Assembly (NCBI GenBank): GCA_963978545.1
Contig: OZ021727.1
Coordinates: forward strand, 92,148,262-92,212,261
Source: Linyphia triangularis
Taxonomy: Eukaryota; Arthropoda; Arachnida; Araneae; Linyphiidae
Direction of reading: 5' to 3'
DNA: 64,000 nt
How positions within the stretch are numbered: the first letter of the stretch is position 1; every line of letters starts with the position of its first letter. A program made the position numbers and the translations under genes. The notes below the pieces were generated by a model. The model was not told the origin of the DNA. It saw only the letters and a list, made by a program, of their open reading frames with translations, and made no database searches. Of this stretch, positions 48,316 to 61,108 are shown piece after piece.

Positions 48316-49168
48316 ATAGTTCTGTTTAATATTTTTTTAAAAATAAAATTTTAATTTGTTTTTTACACATTTTTTAAACTGCCAAGACTTTTTTAAATAC
48401 TAAAATTTTTCTAAAAAATTGTTTAAACTATATTATAAGAATTGGTATTGAAATATGGAATACTCGTAGTAGCTAATTATTATATCATAAATGTTTATTC
48501 ATAATAACAAAACAAATTCTATAAATCTGAAATAATTTCACTTTTGTGCTAAAGAAATGGAAACTACAACATATTTTGTTACCTAGAATACCAATTTATT
48601 AATTTATAAAATAGAAATGTTTTACAACATGCTCTAAAAATTTAAAATTTCGCCATTAATTAGAAAAAAAAAAGCTTTAGCATTTCAAAAACCTAATATC
48701 AACAAAAAACAAACAGGGGGGGGGGGGGGACTGATTTTAAGTTTTCATTTCTTACCAGAATAAAATGTCACATGACTCATCAAAAAACGTAGATGCAGTT
48801 TTAAAGTTTTGCATGCGTATTTTGAAGATTATAGAAAATAAGAATAATAAAAAGAAATTGGAAAATTTTGCAATTTTTAGTGTAGGATGTCCCTTTTACA
48901 GCTGTAATAAGAGAATATTGCATCACATAAACTATAGTGAGGAGGAGCTACCGAAGAAAATTTGCCGTTAGCATAAATAGACTTCAAAATAATTAAATAA
49001 TAATTATTAATTTGAAATAATTAGATTAATTGATATAAATTTTATTTTATAATAAAAAAAGATATTGATTTGCGATAGTTTTACCATGTCCTATTTTTAT
49101 TTATTAATCCTATACCATCCGAAAATTGTGGTCATCTTACTTTTAGGGAAATTTTCTCGAAGGTCAGA
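48201..49168. other. No recognised gene; A and G runs
   Basis: A run of about 43 at 48272-48314 and G run at 48716-48729. A 68-codon plus-strand frame (48765-48971) is unremarkable. The rest is AT-rich. Confidence 0.45.
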
Positions 49169-49266
49169 GCCGACAACAGCAAGACATGGAGGATTCCACC
49201 AACTCATGACTGGTATGAACATAAACGTCCTGGGGCTGCCCTGGAGCTGAAGGGCGACAGGAAATT
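49169..49266 (+). pseudogene. LINE RNase H fragment abutting a (TA)n tract
   Basis: Plus-strand translation gives WRIPPTHDWYEHKRPG and then AALELKGDRK. HDWYxxKRPG aligns with HNWYKGSKPG of the LINE at 14763-15621, so it is a scrap of a related retrotransposon RNase H region. The frame ends where the (TA)n begins. No start, stop or flanks of its own are recognised. Confidence 0.65.
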
Positions 49267-50432
<1,166 letters not shown>

Positions 50433-50444
50433 TCACTTTTTTGA

Positions 50445-50632
50445 TTGGTTGTTTTCAGATTATCTGGCGCCCTTCAGCAACACGAGGGCTATAATGCGTC
50501 GAAACATTCGTCATTAGACAAGCCATCATAGATTTACAAACACCCATGCCTTACTCGGGACTCGAACCCGCAACCTCGCGGTCTAGAAGCTAGCACGCTA
50601 ACCACTATACCGTTTGATGGGCTCACTTTTTT
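50445..50632 (-). mobile_element. tRNA-derived SINE, full length
   Basis: The minus-strand B box GGTTCGAGTCC and A-box region GGTATAGTGGTTAGCG are intact. A 12-bp duplication, TCACTTTTTTGA, flanks it (50433-50444, 50633-50644). The target is a repeat that is uninterrupted at 10852-10910, which gives the empty-site sequence. Confidence 0.94.
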
Positions 50633-50644
50633 GAAATCAGGATG

Positions 50645-51757
50645 TTCCAAAACGTGGAGAAATGCAAAGAAATCGTATACATATGGGTTATAGAAAGCAA
50701 AAATGCAATAGTATCTGATAGTGAAAATAATTTTGGAAATTAGTCGACAGAAAATGATATCACGCCAATTTTGGGAGGTTTATTCCAAGAAATCAGGCAT
50801 TACTGTAGAGAAGGTGAAATTTTTTTTTTATTGCAATGCAAGGCAGAGAATTCTAATGGTATTCCGAAATACCAGAATTCCTAAACCTGCAATCTCACTA
50901 AAGGAATGCCCTTGTCCGTGGCATCGAACATTTCGCCAAGAAACCTGTCATATTGTGATGGATGGCGTATTCCTTCGTTTACGAGTGACTGAAGAGATTG
51001 AAGACTATTCCACGCTCAATATCAGCTTAAGAACCCAACTGAAAGTTTCAGTATAAGTTTACGAAAAATAACGCTAAGAAACACGAGAAGCTTGCTTTGA
51101 AGATAGGCAAGATCAAAATTGGTGAAAAACTAGTCAATATTGTAGTGTTTGGTTACATATCTTTTATTCGAGTAATATTTGTGTGCGAAATGGTTGGCGT
51201 GGAATTTTCCCCAGCACAAATAAAGTCAGATTAAGGATGAAAAAAAAAAAAAGTCTTGGCTAATTTTGAGTGGTTAATCTAAAAAGTAAGTGGCTCATTT
51301 TTAACGTAGGTTTGTCATATATTTTGTCCTGTGGATAAACGTGGAATTACAACTGCAGAAAACATATTAAAAAAATGTATTTTTCAACTCTCTAGTGCAG
51401 CATTCGTCACTAACTTTTAGAGGCGGGCCGTATGAGTTATGTTGGAATTTTTAGCTATCCTGATACATCAATATGCTTATCATTAATTATTATTAAACTG
51501 AACAAAAATATTGATATTTTTATCTTAATAAAATTGCAATTAATATTTTATTCTTATTTTTTCTTCAAATAATTAAAAATAATAATTTTCATTATTAGTT
51601 CATCAAAGTCTAAAATAAGTGAATCTTTTGTTTCAGCGTGACAATGCGACTTGACCTAATTTTTAAAAAATGTATTTAAACTGTATTTCCAGATTGATTC
51701 GTTTTCGTCGATACCATTTGTGAGACAATGGCAGTCAAAATCGTTCAGTTTATTTTA
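50645..51757. other. No recognised gene
   Basis: A 111-codon plus-strand frame (50721-51056) is the most gene-like open frame here, but it has no domain that I recognise and no codon contrast with its neighbours. An A run lies at 51240-51252. From 51401 the sequence AACTTTTAGAGGCGGGCCG recalls one end of a hAT element (see the region 51401-52270). Confidence 0.35.
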
Positions 51758-52270
51758 CACTGTTAAAAAAATTTGTCCACCATGCACCAAAATTTGGTTC
51801 CCATTTAGCTGCCACCAACATTTGGTGCTTAGTTTCGCGATTTAATGGTGCTTACGGTCCGAGGTTGCACCATTAAATCGTGAAACTAAACACCAAATGT
51901 TGGTGGCAGCTAAATGGGAACCAATTTTTGGTGCAAGGTGGAACAAAATTTTTAACAGTGTATGAAAGAGTCAATGGTCTGTCGCAGTATTTATTGCACC
52001 CAATCTTAGTAAATTGTCCATAAGAGATTCAGTAAAGTGATTCCTGTATCTATTCTTGATGAAAGTTTCTTCGTATAGTTTCTTCAGCACGTAGTGGAGA
52101 ACTATGTTCTACATAGTTAACTCATACTATTAAGGATAAATTACAATTATGTAAAGTCCGTACCATGAAATTTGACTTTTTTTTATTATCTCCTGTGGTG
52201 CCGGAAGGCCGCAGAAAAATGTGTCGCGGCCCAAATCTGGCCCGTGGGCCGCATAGTGGTTAACTTTGCT
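51401..52270. mobile_element. Possible degraded hAT-type element, host of an M4 insertion
   Basis: The left part reads ACTAACTTTTAGAGGCGGGCCG and the right part CTGGCCCGTGGGCCGCAT, then AGTGGTTAAC, an arrangement typical of hAT ends. The flanks share AGTGCAG (51394-51400, 52273-52279). The terminal inverted repeats do not match well, so this is tentative. Confidence 0.35.
51758..51960. mobile_element. Small palindromic MITE (family M4), 203 bp
   Basis: CACTGTTAAAAAAATTTG to AAATTTTTAACAGTG, inverted halves, flanked by TA (51756-51757, 51961-51962). Its arms share long identical stretches with each other (CCACCAACATTTGGTG / CACCAAATGTTGGTGG). Confidence 0.92.
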
Positions 52271-52892
52271 CAAGTGCAGAAGTACTATAAGTGCAGAGTG
52301 CTACGCAACTTTAACATGACAAGGAAAAAGGGGGGGAAAAAAGGGGAAAAAATATCATGCTCAAAATGATTAAAATGAAAATGACTTTTAAAATGTCAAA
52401 AGGAGAAACATTATAATTCAGATCTTTCTGTTTGACGGTGCTGTTTCTAAAATATATTTTTATGTACTTTGTAAACTATATATTGAGGTTCAAAAACATA
52501 TTTTTATGTATATTTCTGAAGAATATTTCAATTGAAGTACTGAAGAATGCTGAATGCTGTTTTTTGAATTGAATGAATGCTGTTTATTACTAGATTGCAG
52601 TTGCTGAAATTTGAAGAATTTAACAAGAAATTTAAGGTTCTTTAAACCTGTACTTTTTATAAAACTCAATACCTTTTCCAGGTTATTTCTTATCATAATT
52701 TGTAATTCGCCTTTTATATTGTAACATTTTTAGCACAGAATCTTCCGAAATGATCAATTTTTTTAAAAACAACACAAACAAAAATAGCTCTTTTGGAAGA
52801 TTACTGTCACGGTGCAAAACTTTTGTTTTGCGTTTGACATTGTAGAAATCTGCATATTTTCATTGGAACATTGTTATAATTTAAACTTAAGA
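52271..52892. other. No recognised gene
   Basis: AT-rich, with a G-rich/A-rich purine tract (52320-52350). Nothing else seen. Confidence 0.5.
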
Positions 52893-53234
52893 GAACATTC
52901 CCTGTACTCGCTATGTTACAATCTTCTAGTGCATTTAAAAACTACTCTCTATAAAACCTTGAAATTTGATGAGTAGGTACGAAAATGATCACTTAATGAA
53001 ATGACATAAATTAAAAACTCAAAAATGGGGTCTAATGTATTTTATTTTATATTTGAAATATTTACGGCAATGCATATGCAGTGGCTCCATCTGGTATTGT
53101 CTTTTGCTATTTTTAATAGATAGACAATAAATGAAAACAATTTATGTCATTTCATTTAGTGATCTTTTTCGTACCTACTCACCAAATATCAAGGTTTTAT
53201 AGAGAGTAGTTTCTAAATGCACTGGGCTAAGATT
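52893..53234. mobile_element. Palindromic MITE (family M3), right end incomplete
   Basis: It starts AACATTCCCTGTACTCGC and keeps the inverted blocks GATCACTTAATGAAATGAC / GTCATTTCATTTAGTGATC and GCACTGGGCTAA. The terminal ATTGTAACATAG... of the right arm is missing, and a SINE lies immediately after. Confidence 0.75.
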
Positions 53235-53247
53235 CTTAAGACTTAAG

Positions 53248-53428
53248 TTGGTTGGTTGTTTTCAGATTATCTGGCGCCGTCAGCAACACGAGGGCTATAA
53301 TGCGCCGAAACATTCGTCATTAGACAAACCAACATACATTTACAAACACCCATGCCTTACTCGGGACTCGAACCCACAACCTCGCGGTCTAGAAGCCAGC
53401 ACGCTAACCACTATACCGTTTGGTCGGC
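53248..53428 (-). mobile_element. tRNA-derived SINE, full length
   Basis: 181 bp with A-box region GGTATAGTGGTTAGCG and B box GGTTCGAGTCC on the minus strand and the AACCAAC tail. A 13-bp duplication, CTTAAGACTTAAG (itself nearly palindromic), flanks it (53235-53247, 53429-53441). Confidence 0.95.
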
Positions 53429-53441
53429 CTTAAGACTTAAG

Positions 53442-55251
53442 GTTCAAAATTAGGGATTTTTTAACTGCAATCCAATGACATTGTAATCATCTTTAATCGC
53501 ATTTCCCGTAAATTTCCGATTTTCGTATTACGGCAGCCATCTTCCAAAAGAGCTTTAATCTTTCAAAAGATCACAATTAAAAAAAAAAAAAAAAAAAACA
53601 TACAAAAGACAAAATTAATTTGATATAAGTTTTTATTATTTTATTTTACAAATCGGCCGGTTAACGTTGAGGTAAGATTGCAGCAGATCACACATATGCA
53701 CAAGATTCCGACATTTTACAATAGAAAAATACATATTTTTATACATTATAGTGTTCTCGCTTTAAAGCTAATATGCATACATAGAAAATACCTTTTAAAA
53801 CATATTCAAGCTTTGATCACATCGATATTCCTGTGTAGCGATGTTGATTTCAATGTACCCCAACTTTGCTCCATTTGTGATACATAGAATCATAAAGATG
53901 TGCATTGCAATTCACGATAGATTGAGGTTAGAGAAACAATCAATATTCAAACTGTATTACATAGCCATTGATAATCTTCGCATTATGATCTATAGAAAAA
54001 TTTATTATGTATGAAGTATTTTTTTAAATGCTTCTTAAAGGTATTTGTTGTACCTCATTTTAAAATCTCTTTATTAGAAGATATCTTTGAAATTACACTT
54101 GACCAATTAACGCCTGCAACTCAAATGCAAACTTTTCACTTTTGAAAAACAATGTTAACAATGATGCAATTAATTTATCTTTTTTTTTTTTTTTTTTTTT
54201 TTTGTATTGATTAAGAAACGATTATATGTGATCAAAATATTATTTTAGTTAAAAGTTAGAAAAATGCAGTTTAGAATAATGGCAAAATTTTATTGATAAA
54301 AAAAAAATCGTACGCAGCTTTTGGTTTTCAAAATTGGGATAATATAATTGAAATTTCCGATTGTAATACGAAAAGAAAAACAAAAAACAAAAGTAAAATA
54401 ATCTTACTTTAAGTTACAGTTAAATTAACTTAAAGTTAACATAAGTTAATCTAATTTTAACTAAACACTATTTTTAAACTTAGTTTTTCAAGAGTAATTC
54501 TTTTCATAAGTTTTTTTTTTTTAATCCTATTTCACACAGCAATAATGGAACCTATATATTATTTTAAATAAATCATTATTTATTGTATAATTTTAGAAAA
54601 TGTCCGTTTAAAAAGATGAAACTTATACATGAGTCATCTAATGGTGAAATCAACTGTTAGGAACAACAACAAAATTAAAATGAGTTCAAACCGCAATTTT
54701 TTCTGAATTTCATCCTCTAAAATTGCTTCACAAACTGATTTAGACGAAACGAAAATCCAAATAATTTGATCCTGTTATGCCATTTGTTTTCTCATTTGAC
54801 GAATTAATGAGATTCACTCTCACGAAATGTTTGAAAGATTTTTTTTACGACCCCCTATTCGGAAAAGTTCATTAATTTCTTTTCAAAAGAAGTTTATGAT
54901 GTTTTGGTGTTTTGATAATTTATGATATCCATTATTGCTGTTTGTTGTGGGATTTTAGGAACAAATTATGAAAAGAATTACTCCAGATAAATTAACCTTT
55001 ACAAATTAGATAAGAACGATAAAAGTTTAAAAATAGTGCTAAATTAAAGTTAAATTAGTTTAAACATTAGTTTTGTAACACTGTTTTCCCCTTTTCGTAT
55101 TGCAATCGAAAACATTTAAATTACAATATCATATTAAGAATACTTCACTACTGAAAATCAAACTTCTGAAGAACAAAAACTGTGTATATATATATATTTT
55201 TTTTTTGTCTAATTCACAACATTTTACATTAAGCTGAACTGCGACTTTATA
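53442..55251. other. No recognised gene
   Basis: AT-rich, with A and T runs (53578-53598, 54180-54203) and short (TA)n at 55184-55197. Nothing coding seen. Confidence 0.5.
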
Positions 55252-55307
55252 TTCAGATTATCTGGCGCCGTCAGCAACACGAGGGCTATAATGCGCCGAA
55301 ACTTTCG
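55252..55307 (-). mobile_element. SINE 3' end only, 56 bp
   Basis: It contains the family's 3' body (CAGATTATCTGGCGCCGTC ... ATGCGCCGAAA on the plus strand) and is flanked by the 11-bp duplication GCGACTTTATA (55241-55251, 55308-55318). It lacks both the tRNA head and the AACCAACC tail. Confidence 0.88.
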
Positions 55308-55318
55308 GCGACTTTATA

Positions 55319-57560
55319 ATTTTGAATCCAAATTGTTTTGAAATATGTTTGCAATCGTTGTTTCTGAAATATTTGCAATTGCTTGCGGGGGATAATATAT
55401 CTTATAATATTTTTAGAAAAATTTGTATCTGATTTGTTTCAAACAGTCAACATAAAAGTTTAATATTTATGTTTTCTTAAGTACGCTATTTATTTACGGA
55501 TTGGAAGATAGTTTTCGGATGCTCATTCGTAAGTTGCTTTTTTGAATTTCGCGAATTCCATTACTAATGTTTAGTTGAAATATTTTTTTATTGTTTAATG
55601 AGTAATGCTGGACAAGAGTATAAATTTTAGAAATGAATACAAATAGTGTTTATTTTTTTATAATATAAGGCATGTCGGAGTGTTTTTCCAGTTATGAATG
55701 GTCTATAGATTAAGCAGACAATAATTCACAAAAGTAAAGTTACATTACACTTTTAATGAATTTGCTTTAAGGTACTGACTGCATGAAGCCCCTCTATTCA
55801 TGATATCAATCAACAATAATAATTCAATGAGTTTAATTATAAACTTTAGAAATTACACACGTGGGTTTTCTTTCTTGTGTACTTACCAATTGTAGACAAG
55901 AGTATCAATTTATGAAGAATAATGCGGATGTTTGTTTAGTAAACTAAATCCACGTCAGTTTCTATTTATATTTTGCCTATCAATAAATTCGACATTATTT
56001 TGTCTTAATCTTTCAATAATGATAATACAAGCAATGCGCTTATTAATAATTTTAGTAAAGAATAACAATTTGAGAAAAGGAATAACAAACTGTTAGGATT
56101 TACATGCTCTGAAGACTGATGTAACCTTAAAAAGAAAACAAAAGCTGATTGGAAATGGATCACTCATTTGATTGCACACAACAAATTATTCAAACAGATG
56201 CAAGGTTGGCATTCTATTCATTAAATAGCGCATCAATCAATCAATCGCACGAATTTAATCCTAAAAACAATAAGTTAACTCAATCGTTCCCAGAACTCCT
56301 CCAATAAAAATAAACAATAATTACATTTTATTATTTCCATACATCAAATAGAATAATAAACATTTGTTTATGGTTTCCTATCCGCTTTTTGGAAAATATC
56401 GAATGGGTTCAGAAACTGCCGAAATGCACTGGAATCGTTTGGTGGAAATGTTGTTAAAAGATTATATGGTTTACGCTGTAAATATTTATTTAAAGTATTA
56501 TTTTTAAAACGAAAATAAATATTACCCATACTGTTTTTATTTCAAAGGGAACACCAGCTGCTAAAATAAAGTACATACATGCATTAGGGTTTCTTCAACT
56601 TCATCTTGCCCTAAGCTAATTAATCGAATATAAATGTCAGGGTTTTATTGGTTTGTTTTGCAAATATTTTGGTATAAAGATTGTTTTCTGGAATGATTGA
56701 TTACTGTAATTCTTGAAATGCATTTCTTTAACATAAAAGTAACTCATGCAGTTAAAACTGTATACAAAATGTATTATATTTGGTATTTATTCTATTTGCT
56801 TTGGATATCGAATTTTTAGAACTTTAAACTTCTTAAAAAAGTATGTAATTTATTTTGAAAAATGTGAGTTTTGTTGTGATGAAACTTGTTCATCTATTGA
56901 ACTTTTAATAAAAACACAGATGGAATTTTTTTTTTTTTTTTTTTTTTTTTAAAGTACATAGAATTTATAATTCAGAAAGAAAATATTTTTGGTTGGTGAA
57001 ATTACTTTTATTTTTCAACTTTGAATTAATAAAAATATTGTCTAAATATTAATAAAAAGTATTGAATTAAAATATAATTATTTTTCGTTACATGAAATTT
57101 TAATTTAGTTGTGAAATTAATGCATCCATGTAGCTATCAAATTTTGTTTGTCAAGTTTAAATTCAGGCATTTTCCATTTGATCAATTTGCTTGAAAAACC
57201 ATTAGCATTGTAGTAAGAAACTATGCATCATCATACTTTAATTTGAAATTTAAATTCTAAACAATAATAAAAAAATCTTGCAAATCAAACCTTTGTTTTT
57301 AAAAAAACTCCTATGGGTCATTAAAAAAATTATATTTCTATTAAGTTTTACAGTGCTTTAAGATTAAAAATTGCCCTATGATAAATTTCAATTACCTGGA
57401 TAATTTTTTCTTTGACACCCGCTTAAAATGATAATTCTTTACGATTATTTTACTTAATGTAATATTTTGAATTCCATTACATAATATTTTCTACTTAGAC
57501 TGGTATAAATTGAAGCATGACAAAGGAGCCTCATAAAATTTATTTGATGAATTTGTAATA
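55319..57560. other. No recognised gene
   Basis: Strongly AT-rich; T run at 56929-56950. A 68-codon plus-strand frame (56746-56952) ends in that homopolymer. No splice-supported exon seen. Confidence 0.5.
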
Positions 57561-58022
57561 CAGTAGAATCTCGATTAACCAACCTAATTTGGACCAAAGG
57601 TAGGTCGGTTAAACGAAAATTCTGGATAAAAGAGAATTGTAAAAAACAATAAAAAGTCAATGATTTTCGTTTATTGAATACAGGACTTTTAATGTTTTTT
57701 TTATGACATAATTGTTGGAAATGAGTTTTCGTTGAAATAATCTTGATAATCTTTGTTTCGCTGCTCTATCCCGGAGTCTTTTTGAAGGCAATAGTTCAGT
57801 TTGATCTGCATCCGAAGGTTGCTCTAATCATGTCAGTTCTTTAGAAAAACAGTCAAAAGCCTCACCATTACTTATGTAACTTTAGAGCAAGGGAAAAGAT
57901 TGCGGTTTAAAAAGGAACAAATGATTTATTACTCATTTGGGAGATTTTTGATGTCGACTAAATGATTGTCGGTTAACAGAGAGTTCCGGATAAAGGAGGG
58001 ACGGTTAATCGAGGTTCTACTG
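57561..58022. mobile_element. Internally deleted Tigger/pogo-type element, 462 bp
   Basis: The ends CAGTAGAATCTCGATTAA and TTAATCGAGGTTCTACTG are inverted copies of the pogo/Tigger terminal type, with TA duplications (57559-57560, 58023-58024). The interior retains only the end of a transposase (57657-57822, minus strand). Confidence 0.88.
57657..57822 (-). pseudogene. C-terminal remnant of a Tigger/pogo-type transposase
   Basis: The minus-strand frame reads QPSDADQTELLPSKRLRDRA and continues AKQRLSRLFQRK to a TGA stop at 57657-57659. The acidic-to-basic tail with LRDxAAxxR is typical of the C-terminus of pogo/Tigger and jerky-type proteins. The DNA-binding and DDE domains are absent, so it is a relic inside a deletion derivative. 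Confidence 0.55.
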
Positions 58023-58024
58023 TA

Positions 58025-60259
58025 TTGATTACAATTGCCTACTTACTAAATATGTATGTCGAAACAACTTTCAAAAGTTAAAGCACTTAAATTTAGTTCA
58101 CATAACTTAATGTACGTTAATTTCCCCCAGCGTAGAAGTAAATCAGACTTCCAAATATTAAAATAAATTTGTAATGAAAAACTAGAGAGATTTAAAATGT
58201 GGAAATTTTAGGGCGCGGGATTAATCAATGTCCCGAAGGTAAATTTTACTGTCTGAAAGAAATTTGCTTTATTACAGGGAATTTTAAATGAATTAGGTAA
58301 GATTGAGTGGTTTAAGAATGAATTAATGGAATATGAAAATACGACTTTTGCAACAACGATTGTTAACTACTTTTTTCAATCACTTCATTGTAAAAGCAAT
58401 TTCCGATATTTCTTCACTCCATAAACTCCACGCAATATTTTGTTGCATACTCAATTGGCCAAAACATTGTTTCGAAATATTTTCAATTTTTATCGGACAT
58501 AAATGCAATTTTAGCATTAATTTCCATTTTAATTTTTCATCAAATCTTCATTTGAACAATTTTAGCATAAAATTTAACATAAATGCAATTAGAGCAATTT
58601 TAACACTAAATTAAAATCAATTGATAATCTTAATTAATAAAAAGAGTAATGCATTCAATTTTAACACTAAATCAAAGTCAATCGAAAATCTTAATTCATA
58701 AAAAGAGTAATGCATGCAATTTTAACACTGAATTAAATTCATTTGAGAATCTTAATTAGCTAGTAACATTTAAATATTGAATTTTTTTTTCTTGTTCAAC
58801 AAGAGACGCTTCTGAATTAGAAGGGGGGGGGGGGAGGGGGGGAATCTCCAACCTAGTTTTAATATCCCTCTCTCGCAAGAAAAGTGACCCAACTCAAGAT
58901 CCTTCATTTTGAACATAAGTAAGTGAAGAATCACAGATTGCGCATGCGCATGTTATTGAAGTCAATTGAACGACATTAGATAGTTTCAACTGTAATTGAA
59001 CTTGTAAACCAACTCTTGCCATTCTTTTCGTTTCAAGTTCATGTTATCAGATTCTATGTACGCTTTTACTAAAAAATAAAGGATTTTCAGTTGTGATACT
59101 TTTTTTTTTTAGCAAGGGTGAGATTTGTTAATAAAAAAATCAAATATTTATCAACACTCTTCAAATTTCGTAAATCCTCTTCCATTATTGTTTTTAATAA
59201 TAGTAAAAAAATTCATTAGTTTTGGAGGAATATTTAAGTGATCAATGTGATTTGAAAAATATTTCATCAGGACAACGGAAGTAGAAATATTGAAGACAAC
59301 TCTTAACTCATATTACAACATTCTATAATTAATGACAATGAATGTTGTTCCTTCCCAGGGAGATCCTTAAGAAGTCCCCAGGCATCCCCGGGACTCGGAA
59401 TGACTTCATAGAGGGGGTATCCCTGGGAGGATGTGTGCTGTATATCATGATTTCACTTCTCTCACCAGATAAAATTACTTTTTGGAATCATACATTAGAA
59501 ACTACATGACTGTTTGCGAATTTGCAGGAGTTAATTTAAACGTATGCGTTTGGAAATAAATTCTTTGTTGGAGATTTGTTGTCGGGTAATTTTTTTTTAC
59601 CTCAAATGCCACTTTCTGTTCAGGTAGACGAGTAGAATTCAGGGCATATTTTAATACAAAATAAATTATAGAGACAAGTTTAGTAGTCACATCAGGTTAT
59701 GATATTTCATATTTCCCCTAATTTTTTAAAGCAAACATTTTAGATAATTATATGCCTTGGAAATTGAATGTTACTTGAAAAACAACATAAGCAGTTTTTT
59801 TTATATAAAATTTGAGTCTTTAGTAATGATACATTCAGTAGAAGTAAACTCATAAGTACCCTCCCTTCATTCAAATTGGCCCACTTTACACGTTGGAAGT
59901 TCAGGAGGTTATTTGTTTAAAAAACCCTAACCCCCAAGAACAGTTTTCCTTCATTTCCCGAAGTTGACTAAGAATTACTTAAGGCGTTTCTTAATAAAGC
60001 AGTTGTCTTTGAAAAAAGATAATATTGTAGTTAATAGCCAAATAAAGACAAATACCATAAAAATCAAAAAGTCATTTCCGGGACGACACCCTACAATTTA
60101 AATTTTTTTTTAAAAACCATTTCAATTTTTCTATAATTAACAAAAAATTATTTAAAAAAGCTAACTTCAAACTGTATCATTAAAATCAATAAATCTTAGT
60201 TTTCCTATATGATATTGAAAATCACACACAATCCACAAACATACGAATTACAAACAATC
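58025..60259. other. labial downstream flank, no recognised gene
   Basis: 58590-58760 has three diverged copies of a roughly 70-bp AT-rich unit (TTTTAACACTAAATCAA...GAATCTTAATTA). A G-rich run lies at 58822-58843. 59345-59440 is a GC-rich island with three TCCCNGGGA motifs. The rest is AT-rich. Confidence 0.5.
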
Positions 60260-60725
60260 TCACAGATATAGGAACCTTATCCACCAGCGACAGTTTCGGT
60301 GCACTGCAGTGCTGACATCGATGTCTACAATTACCACAGTAAAAACAATATCTTCAGCGTTAAAAAAACATGTCTGAACAAGTCCAGAACTACATGGCCT
60401 GTATCGGTAGTTTCCTTTCTTCAAGCATAGTAATAACTCTCTGTACATAAATATCCCTGGGAGTGTCCCTGGTTGGTGACTTCTGTAAATGTCTCTCTGG
60501 CGAGTGAGCAGATACGTCTTGCATTAGTTTATATCTGATGTTACAGCTCGACATTCGGTGTTGACAACAAACAGTTCGTACTTTGATGGTCACAAAAATA
60601 GGAAAACTGTGCTCCGATTGACTCATCCTTCAACCAAGTGCACAATTAAAGTAATTCCGCGATTAAGGCGCCACAAGGTATATTCTCACTAATCACATCA
60701 TCCCCCCCTCCGTGGACCATCTCTG
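60260..60725 (-). other. lab: probable labial 3' UTR
   Basis: This is directly downstream of the labial stop codon and noticeably more complex and GC-richer than the DNA beyond it. No canonical AATAAA is visible by eye on the minus strand down to about 59500, so the cleavage site is undetermined; an ATTAAA variant lies near 59650. The 78-codon open frame on the minus strand here (60390-60626) has no recognisable domain and is probably chance within the UTR. Confidence 0.35.
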
Positions 60726-60890
60726 TCACTGGTTGGCATCCTTGGACGAAAGGGGCGTCGTGGCGGGGCTGTGGAGGGATGGCGTGGAAGGGCAACCGGG
60801 GCTGTTCTCCTTGGCTGTGTCCATAGGAAGCAGCCCCTCGCGCATGCGCTTCTTCTGCTTCATGCGCCGATTCTGGAACCAGATCTTCAC
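60726..60890 (-). CDS. lab: labial (Hox1) homeobox gene, terminal coding exon (partial CDS, 54 codons plus stop)
   Basis: Read on the minus strand, the exon opens directly after an AG acceptor (60891-60892) with [16 protein letters not shown], which is homeodomain residues 45-60: helix 3 with W48, F49, Q50, N51 and R53. It continues with REGLLP and an S/T/P-rich tail ending in KDANQ and TGA (60726-60728). Hox genes encode DNA-binding nuclear transcription factors; labial patterns anterior head segments in arthropods. KQKKR followed by (R/K)EGL(L/I)P is the Hox1 signature. Hox2 (MKHKR), Hox3 (MKFKK) and Gbx (AKWKR) differ. The phase-0 intron between homeodomain residues 44 and 45 is also the position known in Drosophila lab. 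The missing 44 residues, the hexapeptide and the start lie beyond 64000. GC content and codon use contrast sharply with the AT-rich surroundings, as expected for a constrained exon. I cannot say which paralogue this is if the species has duplicated Hox clusters. Confidence 0.93.
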   Translation of the reverse strand: MKIWFQNRRMKQKKRMREGLLPMDTAKENSPGCPSTPSLHSPATTPLSSKDANQ

Positions 60891-61108
60891 CTGTAAAATT
60901 CAGACAATTTTAAGTAATATGTCTTTCAAGAAACAAGGGCGAACTCGATTTTTACTTCCAATTACCTTATACGTAATACAAGGCAATTTAAATTTCACAT
61001 TCAATATTTTTTTCTTTTTTACATATCAAGACCTTTTGGAGTGTGTTGAGTTCTGAAAAGTGGTATAGAAAAAAAAAGACTTCACTAATTGATCACTTCG
61101 TCACTGAT

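Noticed and set aside
50721..51056. 111-codon plus-strand open frame that looks complex enough to be a gene
   Set aside because: No recognised domain, no splice or promoter context, surrounded by repeats; kept only as a note in the region entry.
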